This document shows, piece by piece, positions 42,641-51,589 of a stretch of DNA of 64,000 nucleotides. The notes under the pieces are model-generated. The model saw only the letters and a list, made by a program, of their open reading frames with translations. It did not search any database and was not told where the DNA came from. Within the stretch, counting starts at the first letter, position 1. The number at the start of each line of letters is the position of its first letter. Source of the DNA: Alsobacter sp045348435 (GTDB taxonomy: Bacteria; Pseudomonadota; Alphaproteobacteria; Rhizobiales; Beijerinckiaceae); the NCBI RefSeq assembly GCF_045348435.1, contig NZ_CP157484.1, forward strand, positions 4,960,001 through 5,024,000. The letters run 5' to 3'. A program made the translations under genes and the position numbers.

Positions 42641-44218
42641 TCACTTCTTCTTGCCCCCGAAGGGATTGAACCCGCCGCCGAGCCCCGGCAGGCCGGGGAT
42701 CTTCGGGCCGCCCAGGCCGGGCAGGCCCGGGCCCTTGGCGCCGCCGGTCAGGCCCGCCGGAGGCGTAGCCGGGAGCCCTCCGCCCATGCCGGGCGGCATC
42801 GCGCCCGGGGGCAGCTGGCCCTTCAGCTTCTCCAGCATCTCGGGGGTGACCTGCGGCATGCCGCCCCCCATGCCGAACATGTTGGCGAGGCCCGCCATGG
42901 GTCCGCGCTTTCCGCCCTGGCCCATCATCTTCATCATGTCGGCCATCTGGCGGTGGGTCTTCAGGAGGCGGTTGACCTCCTCGACCTTCGTGCCCGAACC
43001 CGCCGCGATGCGCTTCTTGCGCGACGCCTTGAGCACGTCCGGGTTGCGGCGCTCGGCGGCCGTCATCGAGTTGATGATCGCCACCTGGCGCTTGATCACC
43101 TTGCCGTCCAGATTGGCGCTGGCGATCTGGTCCTTCATCTTGGCGATGCCGGGGATCATACCCAGCAGGCCGCCCATGCCGCCCAGATTCTCCACCTGGG
43201 CGAGCTGCTCGCGCATGTCGTCCAGGTCGAACTTGCCCTTGCGCATCTTGTCGGCGATGCGAAGCGCCTTCTCCTGGTCGATCGACTGCGCCGCCTTCTC
43301 GACGAGCGAGACGATGTCGCCCATGCCCAGGATGCGGTTGGCGATGCGCGCCGGGTGGAACTCGTCCAGCGCGTCCATCTTCTCGCCGACGCCGACGAGC
43401 TTGATCGGCTTGCCGGTGACGGCGCGCATCGACAGGGCCGCGCCGCCGCGTCCGTCGCCGTCGACGCGCGTCAGCACGATGCCGGTGATGCCGACCCGGT
43501 CGTCGAAGGCGCGCGCGGTGTTGACGGCGTCCTGGCCGGTGAGCGCGTCGGCGACGAGCAGCACCTCGTGCGGGTTCGTGATCGCCTTCACGTCGGCGAC
43601 CTCGGCCATGAGGGCCTCGTCGACCGTGGTGCGGCCGGCGGTGTCGAGCATCACGACGTCGAAGCCGCCCAGCCGGCCGGCCTCCATGGCGCGCCGTGCG
43701 ATCTGGACCGCGGTCTGCCCGGCCACGATGGGCAGCACCTCCACGCCCACCTGCTTGCCGAGCACGGCGAGCTGCTCCATGGCGGCGGGCCGGCGCGTGT
43801 CGAGGGAGGCGAGCAGCACCTTGCGGCGCTCGCGCTCGGAGAGGCGCTTGGCGATCTTGGCCGTGGAGGTCGTCTTGCCCGAGCCCTGCAGGCCGACCAT
43901 CAGGATCGGCACCGGCGGCACGGCGTCCAGGTTGATCGGATCGGCCTGCGATCCGAGCGTGTCCACCAGCGTGTCATGGACGATCTTGACGACCATCTGG
44001 CCGGGGGTGACGGACTTGACCACCTCGGCCCCGACGGCGCGCGCCCGCACCTTTTCGGTGAAGCTGCGCACGACCTCGAGCGCCACGTCGGCCTCGATCA
44101 GGGCGCGGCGAACCTCGCGCAGGGCGGCGTTGACGTCGTCCTCCGTCAATGCGCCGCGGCGCGTCAGCTTGTCCAGAATGCCTGAGAGCTTGTCGGAAAG
44201 GCCCTCGAACATCGTCAC
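42641..44218 (-). CDS. ffh: Signal recognition particle protein Ffh
   Basis: This 525-residue SRP54 GTPase, working with the SRP RNA, targets inner-membrane proteins. It has an N domain, a G domain with the P-loop VGLQGSGKTT and DTAGR, and a Met-rich M domain. The C-terminal tail of about 70 residues is rich in Gly, Pro and Met and ends GGKKK, longer than the E. coli protein. It heads the rpsP-rimM operon direction. Confidence 0.97.
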   Translation of the reverse strand: MTMFEGLSDKLSGILDKLTRRGALTEDDVNAALREVRRALIEADVALEVVRSFTEKVRARAVGAEVVKSVTPGQMVVKIVHDTLVDTLGSQADPINLDAVPPVPILMVGLQGSGKTTSTAKIAKRLSERERRKVLLASLDTRRPAAMEQLAVLGKQVGVEVLPIVAGQTAVQIARRAMEAGRLGGFDVVMLDTAGRTTVDEALMAEVADVKAITNPHEVLLVADALTGQDAVNTARAFDDRVGITGIVLTRVDGDGRGGAALSMRAVTGKPIKLVGVGEKMDALDEFHPARIANRILGMGDIVSLVEKAAQSIDQEKALRIADKMRKGKFDLDDMREQLAQVENLGGMGGLLGMIPGIAKMKDQIASANLDGKVIKRQVAIINSMTAAERRNPDVLKASRKKRIAAGSGTKVEEVNRLLKTHRQMADMMKMMGQGGKRGPMAGLANMFGMGGGMPQVTPEMLEKLKGQLPPGAMPPGMGGGLPATPPAGLTGGAKGPGLPGLGGPKIPGLPGLGGGFNPFGGKKK

Positions 44219-44442
44219 CCGCCTTTGCTGGAGCCGTGATGGACGGCGACCAAGCGCATGGATTGCGGCGACCTCAAGTCCAAAGCCGAACGCGCCCGAG
44301 GGCGCATCGCGCTGTCGGGCGTTGACCTCCGGGCTCCGGGCCCGGGCGGTGGCTCAAGGACGAGACATCGTCGATGAAGCCGCAGCGGATAGAAGATGGG
44401 GCCGCCGGAGTCAAGGTCGGCGCCGCCGGAGGCGCCCGCGGC

Positions 44443-45210
44443 TCAGGTCCGGGCCGGGCGGGACGGCAGCACCGGCGCGTTGGGGCCGAGCTCGGCCAAG
44501 CCCTCGGCCAGGAGCCTGTCGGAAGCCTCCTCGATCCGGGCCTGCAGCGTCGCCGCGAACTCGTCGCGGGGCATGTCGGGCGGAAGCGGCGGCAGGATCT
44601 CGACGATGACGGTGCCGCGCCGGTGCTGCAGGCTGCGGCGGGGCCAGAACAGTCCGGAGTTCAGCGCCACCGGCAGGCAGGGCACGCCGAGGCGCTCATA
44701 GACGTGCACGACCCCGTGCCGGTACTGCGGCGGGGCGCCGGCCGGACGCCGGGTCCCTTCCGGGAAGAACAGGATCTGACGGCCGTCGTCGGCGCGGACC
44801 TCCTCCCGGGCCTTCTCGTTGAGCTGCTTGAGCACGCTCGCGCCGCCCCGCCGGTCCACCGGCAGCATGTGGGCCTTGAGGGCGAACCAGCCGAAGAGCG
44901 GGATCCAGGTGAGCTCTTGCTTGAGGATGAAGCACGGATCGTCGAACAGGCCGATCAGCGCGAAGGTCTCCCAGATCGACTGGTGCTTGGCGGCGACCAG
45001 GAGCGGGCCCTTGGGAATGTTCTCGCGTCCGCGGACCTCCAGCCCGATCCCGCCGATCACCCGGCAGATGAATACGAAATAGCGGCCCCATCCCCGCACA
45101 TAGGCCATCAGGAACCGCCTCGGCAGCACCAGCGTGGGCAGCGCCAGCACCATGTGGATCACGAGGCTGACATAGAGGACGATGTTCAGGAGCAGGGAGC
45201 GCAGCGTCAT
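44443..45210 (-). CDS. plsC: 1-acyl-sn-glycerol-3-phosphate acyltransferase
   Basis: This 255-residue inner-membrane acyltransferase forms phosphatidic acid. The catalytic box reads KHQSIWETF, with Glu at the usual HX4D Asp position, which is the common variant in proteobacterial PlsC. FFPEGTRR binds the phosphate. An N-terminal membrane helix anchors it. It is the last gene of an ftsE-ftsX-ydcF-plsC run. Confidence 0.93.
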   Translation of the reverse strand: MTLRSLLLNIVLYVSLVIHMVLALPTLVLPRRFLMAYVRGWGRYFVFICRVIGGIGLEVRGRENIPKGPLLVAAKHQSIWETFALIGLFDDPCFILKQELTWIPLFGWFALKAHMLPVDRRGGASVLKQLNEKAREEVRADDGRQILFFPEGTRRPAGAPPQYRHGVVHVYERLGVPCLPVALNSGLFWPRRSLQHRRGTVIVEILPPLPPDMPRDEFAATLQARIEEASDRLLAEGLAELGPNAPVLPSRPART

Positions 45211-45283
45211 GTTGGGTCCGTCGAGCCGGCCGGAGACGCGCGGCGACCCTGCTTAGAATCATTCGGCCCCGAGTGGAACCGCT

Positions 45284-45931
45284 TCAGCGCAAGGCCGAGA
45301 CGGCGGCCGGCCGGTCCGCCCGCGCGGAGCCCATGTCCTCGTCGCGGACGCCGAGCTGGATCCGCGTCACGGCGGCGACGAACTTGACGTATTCCAAGGC
45401 GAGCAGCTTGACCATGCCGGGCTCGCGCCACCACGACGCCAAGTCGAGCTTCTCGGTCACCACCGGATGGGGAAGGAACTGCGCTTCCGGCATCGCGTGG
45501 CCGAGTTCCGCCAGCGTGCGCGGCATGTGGTAGGTGGAGGTGACGATCAGCAGGCGCCGGAAATTGTGCCGCCGCGCCCAGTTGCGGGTCTGCTCGGCGT
45601 TCCCGATGGTGTTCAGGGCCTGGTAGTCGAGATCCACGCAGCAGGCGAAATAGGCCCGGAACTCCGGCCGCTGCCGGGCGATCTCCTCCTTGGTGGTCTT
45701 CTCGTTCACGCCCGTGATCAGGAGCCGTTCGCCCCGGCCGCGGGCCAGCAGGTCGACCGCGTCTGCGATGCGCTCGGCGCCGCCCGTGAGCGCCACGATC
45801 CCGTCCACCCGCGCGGCGGCCGCCTTCTCGTTGCGGTCGAGCCCCTGCACGAACAGGAAGAACCCGGCCGAGAGCGCGAGCCCGGCCAGGATGCAGCACG
45901 TGATCAGGAGGTTTCGCGCCAATCTCATCAT
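45284..45931 (-). CDS. YdcF-like DUF218 membrane protein
   Basis: The protein has about 215 residues, with an N-terminal signal-anchor (RNLLITCCILAGLALSAGFFLFV) and a DUF218/YdcF domain (VDGIVALTGGAERI; TSTYHMPRTLAELGH). The family is linked to envelope or vancomycin-resistance (SanA) proteins but lacks a clear reaction. The start is uncertain; MMRLARN at 45931 or an ATG at 45958. Confidence 0.83.
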   Translation of the reverse strand: MMRLARNLLITCCILAGLALSAGFFLFVQGLDRNEKAAAARVDGIVALTGGAERIADAVDLLARGRGERLLITGVNEKTTKEEIARQRPEFRAYFACCVDLDYQALNTIGNAEQTRNWARRHNFRRLLIVTSTYHMPRTLAELGHAMPEAQFLPHPVVTEKLDLASWWREPGMVKLLALEYVKFVAAVTRIQLGVRDEDMGSARADRPAAVSALR

Positions 45932-46072
45932 GGTTTCAATCCGGGCGGTGGCGCGCATGCGGTGGGCGCGCCAGGGCCGAGACGTTCCTCCCGTTCAATC
46001 CGCTCGGATCAAGGATTGAGTCATCATGGTTACAAACCGTTAACGCAGATAGCGGCGAAGCCGCGCATGGAA

Positions 46073-47089
46073 TCAGGACAGCTCGCGCAGGGTTCGCCTG
46101 ACCGTCAGGCGCGACACGACTGCGGTCACCGCCGCGACCAGCAGCGCGATGGCCGCCACGGCCAAAACGCCGCGCCAGCCGATGGAGAAACGGCCGAACA
46201 AGGCTTCCAGTTGCGTTCCCTCGGGCGTCGCGACCCAGGCGGCCGCGAACCAGCCCGCCGCGACGAAAAAGACGAGCGCCGCGGCGCCGCCCAGCGCGCC
46301 CCCGCGTAGCCCCAGCCGCAGGAAGTGGCGCTGGAACTCCGACGCGATATAGGCGTCGCTTGCGCCGACGAAATGCAGGACCTCGACGATCCCGCGATTG
46401 CCGTCCATGGCGCCGCGCGTGGCGAACGCCACCGCCATCCCGGTCGCCGACAGGACGAGCGCCAGGATGCCGACGCCGAGCAGCACGAAGGTGTTGGCCA
46501 TCGTGGCCAGCCGCTCGACCCAGAGCCGGTGATCGTCGAGGCTCGCCCCCTTGACGCCGCTCGCCAGGCTCTGCCTGAGCGCGCCGAAATCGACGCGCGC
46601 TGCGGGCGCGATCTTCAGCACCACGAGGCGGGGAACGGGGAGTTCCTCCAGGTTGAGGCCCGAGCCCAGCCAGGGCTCGAGCAGCCGCTCGGATTCCTGC
46701 TTGGTGTAGATGCGGACGTCCGAGACGCCTTGAGTCGCCCTGGCGAGGTCGGCGGCCCTGGCGACCTCGTCGTCGATGGCCCGGCCTGGACCCGGCCTCA
46801 CCTGGATGGTGACCTCGCGCGACACCTGGCTGCGCCAGTCGGCGGACGCCTCCGACAGAAGCTGCGCCGCGCCGGCCGTCAGGCCAGCCAGGAACGTCAT
46901 GATGGCGATGACGGTGACGAGCGCGCGGCCGGCGATCGAGGCGGCGGGCACCAGCGGCTGGTTGCGGCCCAGCGGCCGCTCGGGCTGGGCGGCGTCCGCG
47001 TCGGCGGTCGCAGCCGCCTCGTGCTCCACGCCGTCCGTCGCGGAGGGCCGCCGCACGACCTCGTCGTCGGAATGTCCGGTCTGGCTCAT
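46073..47089 (-). CDS. ftsX: Cell-division ABC permease FtsX
   Basis: This 338-residue protein has a long acidic cytoplasmic N-terminus, four membrane helices, and a periplasmic loop between helices 1 and 2. FtsX with FtsE links division to activation of peptidoglycan hydrolases at the septum. It follows ftsE after 9 nt. Conserved FtsX features are the IMTFLAGLTAGAAQLL first helix and VEVLHFVGASDAYIA near helix 3. Confidence 0.93.
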   Translation of the reverse strand: MSQTGHSDDEVVRRPSATDGVEHEAAATADADAAQPERPLGRNQPLVPAASIAGRALVTVIAIMTFLAGLTAGAAQLLSEASADWRSQVSREVTIQVRPGPGRAIDDEVARAADLARATQGVSDVRIYTKQESERLLEPWLGSGLNLEELPVPRLVVLKIAPAARVDFGALRQSLASGVKGASLDDHRLWVERLATMANTFVLLGVGILALVLSATGMAVAFATRGAMDGNRGIVEVLHFVGASDAYIASEFQRHFLRLGLRGGALGGAAALVFFVAAGWFAAAWVATPEGTQLEALFGRFSIGWRGVLAVAAIALLVAAVTAVVSRLTVRRTLRELS

Positions 47090-47098
47090 GCGCTGACG

Positions 47099-47761
47099 CT
47101 ATTCATAGATGTGCAGCCGGCCGTCGCCCAGCACGAGACGCCTCGCCTGGTCGAACTGGTCCATCAGGGCGAGGTCGTGGGTGGCGATCACGATCGCGGT
47201 GCCGCTCTTGTTCAGCTCGACGAACAGACGAAGCAGCCGGCGCGCCAGCGAGGGATCGACATTGCCGGTGGGCTCGTCGGCAAGCAGGAGATCCGGCCGA
47301 ACGATCAGGGCGCGCGCGATCGCGGCGCGCTGCTTCTCGCCGCCCGACAGCACCGGCGGAAGCACGTGCATCCGCTCCCCGAGCCCGACCCAGCGCAACA
47401 GCTCCACCACCTCGGCCCGGTAGCTGGCCTCGTCCCGCCCCTGCACGCGCAGCGGCAAAGCGACGTTCTCATAGGTCGTGAGGTGCTCCAGCAGCCTGAA
47501 ATCCTGGAACACGACGCCCATGCGCCGCCGCAGGGTCGTCAGCGTGTCCTTCTGAAGCGTTGTCACGTCCTGCCCGAACAGGTCGATCAGGCCGCGCGTC
47601 GGCTTCAGGGCGAGCAGGATGAGCCTCAGCAGCGTCGTCTTTCCGGCCCCGGACGGCCCGGTGAGGAACTGGAACGACTGCGGCTCGATCGAAAAGGTGA
47701 TGTCCCGCAGCACCTCGGGGCCCATCCCGTACCGCAAACCGACATTCTCGAAGCGGACCAC
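47099..47761 (-). CDS. ftsE: Cell-division ATPase FtsE
   Basis: This 220-residue ABC ATPase has Walker A GPSGAGKTT, signature LSGGEKQR and Walker B LLLADEPTGNVDP, all typical of FtsE. It partners FtsX. A TTTA-N7-TTAA sequence, one base from a CtrA box, lies 57 nt upstream. Confidence 0.94.
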   Translation of the reverse strand: MVRFENVGLRYGMGPEVLRDITFSIEPQSFQFLTGPSGAGKTTLLRLILLALKPTRGLIDLFGQDVTTLQKDTLTTLRRRMGVVFQDFRLLEHLTTYENVALPLRVQGRDEASYRAEVVELLRWVGLGERMHVLPPVLSGGEKQRAAIARALIVRPDLLLADEPTGNVDPSLARRLLRLFVELNKSGTAIVIATHDLALMDQFDQARRLVLGDGRLHIYE

Positions 47762-47817
47762 GCGCTCTCTCGCCCCCTGTGGATGACAGCCCGATCGGAT
47801 CGGCCCGGCAGGATCCC

Positions 47818-47832
47818 TTTACCATTCATTAA
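47818..47832. promoter_or_regulatory. CtrA-like site between ftsE and a zinc-ribbon gene
   Basis: TTTA-CCATTCA-TTAA matches the CtrA consensus TTAA-N7-TTAA with one mismatch. It lies between the divergent starts of ftsE and the zinc-ribbon gene. Division genes are frequent CtrA targets in alphaproteobacteria. Confidence 0.4.
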
Positions 47833-47898
47833 GGCTGCCGGACGACCAATGAGTGGCGGGCAGGGGGCGGTCCCCTGTCCGAGTGTGCCTGATTCGCC

Positions 47899-48666
47899 AT
47901 GCTGATCGTCTGTCCGTCTTGCGCAAGCACCTATTCGCTGACCTCCGAACAGCTCGGAGACGGTCGGCAGCTTCGCTGCGCCAAGTGCCGCCAGCTGTGG
48001 CACGCGACCCCGGCCGACGCCATCCCGGAGAGCGAAGGCGTCCAGGCGCAAGCCGATCTCTCGACGTCGCTGGACGCGTCGTTCGTCTCGCAAGAGGCTC
48101 GCGAGGCCCCGCGCGCCGACCATGAGGCGCTCGAGGCCTCCACGGCTCCCGCGCCCGAGAAGCGCCGCCCCGCACCCGGCCGACGCAGGGCCGACGCGCC
48201 GAAGCGGACCGGCCGTGGCCTTCGTCTCTCGACCGTGCACGCCGCAGCCGCCGCGCTGCTCGTGGCCGCCACGCTGGCCGTGACCCAGCGGGCCGCGATC
48301 GTCAGGATCATGCCCCAGACCGCCAAGCTCTACGCCGCGGCCGGCGCGCCCGTGAACCTGCGCGGCCTCGAATTCGGAGATCTCAGGTCGGAACTGGTGA
48401 TTGACCGCGACCAAGCGATCCTTGTCGTGGAAGGCCAGATCAAGGGCGTTTCCGCCGGCGAGACCGAGGTCCCCAAGGTCACGGTGAGCCTGCGCGGCGC
48501 CGAGGGGCGCGAGATCTACGCCTGGACCTCGGACGTCTCGCGCAGCACCCTGGGCAAGGGCGAGAGCACCACCTTCCGGACCCGCCTGGTCTCCCCGCCG
48601 GCCGAGGGACGCGACGTCGTGGTCCGGTTCGCCGACCGCGACTCCCACGCGACCCTCACCCGGTGA
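47899..48666 (+). CDS. MJ0042-type zinc-ribbon membrane protein
   Basis: The protein has 255 residues. The N-terminus has the zinc-ribbon CPSCASTYSL...CAKCRQLW of the MJ0042/PF13717 type. A basic linker and one membrane helix at about residues 116-137 follow, then a periplasmic beta-rich part. Similar proteins lie next to ftsEX in many Hyphomicrobiales. Function is unknown. Confidence 0.83.
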   Translation: MLIVCPSCASTYSLTSEQLGDGRQLRCAKCRQLWHATPADAIPESEGVQAQADLSTSLDASFVSQEAREAPRADHEALEASTAPAPEKRRPAPGRRRADAPKRTGRGLRLSTVHAAAAALLVAATLAVTQRAAIVRIMPQTAKLYAAAGAPVNLRGLEFGDLRSELVIDRDQAILVVEGQIKGVSAGETEVPKVTVSLRGAEGREIYAWTSDVSRSTLGKGESTTFRTRLVSPPAEGRDVVVRFADRDSHATLTR

Positions 48667-48744
48667 TAGGGTGCGCGACTCGACCGGGGCGACCATGCGG
48701 GGGATGAACCATGCCAAACCAAGCGCAGCGCGGGACGACGCGCC

Positions 48745-49284
48745 ATGACTGAAAGCCGGCGCGTCCGCGTCCTGTTCGATGAGGCGACCATCGCCGCCCG
48801 CAACGAGGAGATCGCCCGCGGCATCGCCGCCAGGGAGCCGGCGGACCTGCTCGTGATCGCCATCCTGAAGGGCAGCTTCATGTTCGCGGCCGACCTCATG
48901 CGGGCGCTGCATCGCGCCGGCATGACGCCGCAGGTGGAGTTCATGCACCTCTCCAGCTACCGCGCCAGCACGGTGTCCTCCGGCCAGGTCTCCATCCTGC
49001 GGGACGTGGAGAGCGACGTTCGCGACCGCGACGTCCTGCTCGTCGACGACATTCTGGAGTCGGGGCGGACGCTGGCCTTCGCCAAGGATCTTCTGGCCGC
49101 CCGCGGGGCGCGGGTGATGACCTGCTGCCTGCTCGAGAAACCCAGCAAGCGGGCCGTTTCGATCGCGCCCGATTTTGTCGGCTTCTCCTGCCCGGACCTG
49201 TTCGTGGTCGGCTACGGCATGGATGTCGCCCATTCCTATCGCGAACTGCCTTTCATCGGCGTCGTGGAGAGAAACGACGCCTGA
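48745..49284 (+). CDS. hpt: Hypoxanthine phosphoribosyltransferase
   Basis: This 179-residue purine-salvage enzyme forms IMP from hypoxanthine and PRPP. It has VLLVDDILESGRT for PRPP binding, an LVIAILKGSFMFAADL loop, and a late VGYGMDVAHSYRELPFIGVV. It is followed by cpdR after 65 nt. Confidence 0.92.
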   Translation: MTESRRVRVLFDEATIAARNEEIARGIAAREPADLLVIAILKGSFMFAADLMRALHRAGMTPQVEFMHLSSYRASTVSSGQVSILRDVESDVRDRDVLLVDDILESGRTLAFAKDLLAARGARVMTCCLLEKPSKRAVSIAPDFVGFSCPDLFVVGYGMDVAHSYRELPFIGVVERNDA

Positions 49285-49349
49285 ACCAGCCGGCGCGCCC
49301 CCGCACGCGTCCAGCGCCGAAGAAAGACGAAAGCCCAAGGGACTCCGAC

Positions 49350-49724
49350 ATGGCTCGCATACTGATCGCTGACGACGAGGAACCCCTGCGGGGCTTCATC
49401 TCGCGTGGGCTGCAGCTGGACGGCCACACGGTCGAGGCCGCCTGCGACGGCGCCGAGGCGCTCGACATGCTGGCCGCTCCCGGGGCGGACTACGACCTGC
49501 TCCTCACCGACATCCGCATGCCGATGATGGACGGCATCGAACTCGCCCTTGCGGCCGCCAAGGAACGGCCCGACCTGCCGATCCTGCTCATGACCGGCTA
49601 CGCCGACCAGCGCGAGAGGGCCCGCAACCTCGAAGCCTTGATCCGGGACGTGCTGACCAAGCCTTTCTCGCTGTCAGACCTGCGCGCCGCCGTCCACGAG
49701 ACGCTCCTGGTCGTCACCAGTTGA
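49350..49724 (+). CDS. cpdR: Single-domain response regulator CpdR
   Basis: This 124-residue receiver domain has no output domain. The phosphorylated Asp is D54 (LLLTDIRMPMMDG); the acidic pocket is ADDE and the Lys lies in LTKPFSL. It closely resembles CpdR, which in Caulobacter and Sinorhizobium is phosphorylated through CckA-ChpT and in its unphosphorylated form directs ClpXP proteolysis of cell-cycle proteins. Its 3' end overlaps convergent tspO by 11 nt. Confidence 0.9.
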   Translation: MARILIADDEEPLRGFISRGLQLDGHTVEAACDGAEALDMLAAPGADYDLLLTDIRMPMMDGIELALAAAKERPDLPILLMTGYADQRERARNLEALIRDVLTKPFSLSDLRAAVHETLLVVTS

Positions 49725-50220
49725 GCAGCAGGATGGCCGCGTTCAGGACGGACGCGAACGCCACCCAGCACGCATAGGGAACCAGGATCCAGCCTGCGGG
49801 CGGGTCGAGCCGCCGGAACAGCGCGATGGTCGCCACGATCGCGATCTCCATCGCGATCACCACCACGAGCCCGAGCAGCAGGTTGTGCATGCCGAAAAAG
49901 GCCACCGACCAGAACGCGTTGAGGGCGAGCTGCGCGAGGAAGACCACGATCGCGGGGCCGCGGCCGGGCGTCTGCGGTTCGGTCTGCAGGATGCGCCAGA
50001 ACGCGTAGGCCATCATCAGGTAGAGCACGCTCCAGACCGGCCCGAAGATCCAGTTCGGCGGATTGAACGACGGCTTGGTCAGCCCCGCATACCAGGTCGG
50101 GATGTTGGGCAGCGTGGCCATGCTGCCGACGGTCCCGGCCGCCGCGACGAGGGCGAGCGACAGCAGGCCGGCGAGAACGGGATTGAGCGGCGCGCGGCCG
50201 CGGATGTCGGACGATGTCAT
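49714..50220 (-). CDS. tspO: TspO/MBR-family tryptophan-rich sensory protein
   Basis: This 168-residue membrane protein has five helices. It has conserved IPTWYAGLTKPSFNPPNWIFGPVWSVLYLMMAYAFW and later LNAFWSVAFFGMHN. TspO proteins bind porphyrins and in Rhodobacter affect tetrapyrrole and oxygen responses. No photosynthesis gene is seen nearby. Confidence 0.93.
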   Translation of the reverse strand: MTSSDIRGRAPLNPVLAGLLSLALVAAAGTVGSMATLPNIPTWYAGLTKPSFNPPNWIFGPVWSVLYLMMAYAFWRILQTEPQTPGRGPAIVVFLAQLALNAFWSVAFFGMHNLLLGLVVVIAMEIAIVATIALFRRLDPPAGWILVPYACWVAFASVLNAAILLLNW

Positions 50221-50398
50221 GAGGCCTCCGGACCCGGATGTCGTGCGCCGGGCCCGATTGGCAAGGGCCTATCCGGCCCGACGCGGCCGCAAGGGGCCTT
50301 GTGGTCGCGGGCTCGCTCTGTTTCAGTCCCGCCCGCGTTCCGCGCATGGTCCGCTCCCGCCCTGGGAGTCCCTCGCGGGACGGGCCGAAGGAAGACCG

Positions 50399-51574
50399 AT
50401 GACGACCAGCAAGCCCCCCCGCCAGACACCCCCGCGTTGGGCGAAGCGCACCCTGACCGCTCAGGCGATGGGCCACACCGATCCGATCACCAAGGCGGTG
50501 GTGCCGCCCATCCACATCGCCACGACTTATTTGCGCGACCCGGACAACCAGTACACGTCCGGCTACGTCTACGGACGTCCCGACAACGCCACGGTGCGGG
50601 AAGCCGAAGGCGTGATCGCCATGTGGGAGGAGGCCGAGGAGGCCCTCGTCTTCTCGTCCGGGATGTCGGCCGCGACCTGCGTGTTCCTGGCCCTTTCGCC
50701 TGGCGACCATGTCGTGGCGCCGACCGTGATGTACTGGGCGCTGCGCAGCTGGCTCCTGAACGACGCCAGGCATTGGGGCCTCGTCGTCGACTTCGTCGAC
50801 ACCAGCGACGTCGACGCGGTCCGCAACGCCGTGAAGCCGGGCAAGACGAAGCTCGTCTGGCTGGAGACGCCCTCCAATCCGCTCTGGTCGATCAGCGACA
50901 TCGCCGCCATCGCGACGATCGCGCATGGCGCCGGGGCGAAGGTGGCCGTCGATTCGACGGTGGCCACGCCGGTGTTCACCCGGCCTCTCGCGCTGGGGGC
51001 CGACATCGTGATGCACGCCGCCACCAAATCCCTGAACGGGCACTCCGACGTGGTCGCCGGCGCCTTGGCCACCCGCAGCAAGGATGCGCTCTGGACGCGC
51101 ATCGTGGGCAACCGCAAGAACCTCGGCGCGATCCTGGGGCCGTTCGAGGCGTTTCTCCTGATCCGCGGCATGCGGACCCTGGACCTGCGCGTGCGGGCCG
51201 CCGCCGCGACGGCCGCGGACCTGGCCCATCGCTTCTCCAACCACGCCCATGTGTCCGCCGTGCTGTATCCCGGCCTGCGGACGCATCCGGGACATGACAT
51301 CGCGGCGCGCCAGATGCAGGGGGGCTTTGGCGGCATGCTGTCGATCCGCGTCAGGGGCGGGGAGGCGAGCGCCGTGGCGACGGCCGCCAGCGTCGCTTTG
51401 TGGAAGCGGGCAACCTCGCTCGGCGGCGTCGAGAGCCTGATCGAGCATCGCGCCTCGATCGAGGGCGCCGGGACGCCCTGCCCGCCGGATCTGCTGCGCC
51501 TGTCCGCCGGGATCGAAGATCCGGACGACCTCTACGCCGATCTCGACCAGGCGCTGCGTCGCGCCCACGGATGA
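50399..51574 (+). CDS. metC: Cystathionine beta-lyase (trans-sulfuration PLP enzyme)
   Basis: This 391-residue fold-type I PLP enzyme has the PLP lysine in HAATKSLNGHSDVVAG, SGMSAATCVFLAL for cofactor phosphate and the YVYGRPDNATV loop. The family covers cystathionine beta-lyase, gamma-synthase and methionine gamma-lyase. The ATG is preceded by GGAA; the frame continues upstream without coding character. The metC call is by overall similarity and could be another member. Confidence 0.85.
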   Translation: MTTSKPPRQTPPRWAKRTLTAQAMGHTDPITKAVVPPIHIATTYLRDPDNQYTSGYVYGRPDNATVREAEGVIAMWEEAEEALVFSSGMSAATCVFLALSPGDHVVAPTVMYWALRSWLLNDARHWGLVVDFVDTSDVDAVRNAVKPGKTKLVWLETPSNPLWSISDIAAIATIAHGAGAKVAVDSTVATPVFTRPLALGADIVMHAATKSLNGHSDVVAGALATRSKDALWTRIVGNRKNLGAILGPFEAFLLIRGMRTLDLRVRAAAATAADLAHRFSNHAHVSAVLYPGLRTHPGHDIAARQMQGGFGGMLSIRVRGGEASAVATAASVALWKRATSLGGVESLIEHRASIEGAGTPCPPDLLRLSAGIEDPDDLYADLDQALRRAHG

Positions 51575-51589
51575 GTCGCCGCCGGCGTC

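Noticed and set aside
42206..44609. Two frames of over 650 codons opposite ffh and rpsP
   Set aside because: Mirror frames of well-identified ffh and rpsP; no ribosome sites or motifs.
46031..46048. Possible CtrA site before ftsX downstream region (TTAC-N6-TTAA)
   Set aside because: Wrong spacing and one mismatch; the position is inside the operon between ftsX and ydcF.
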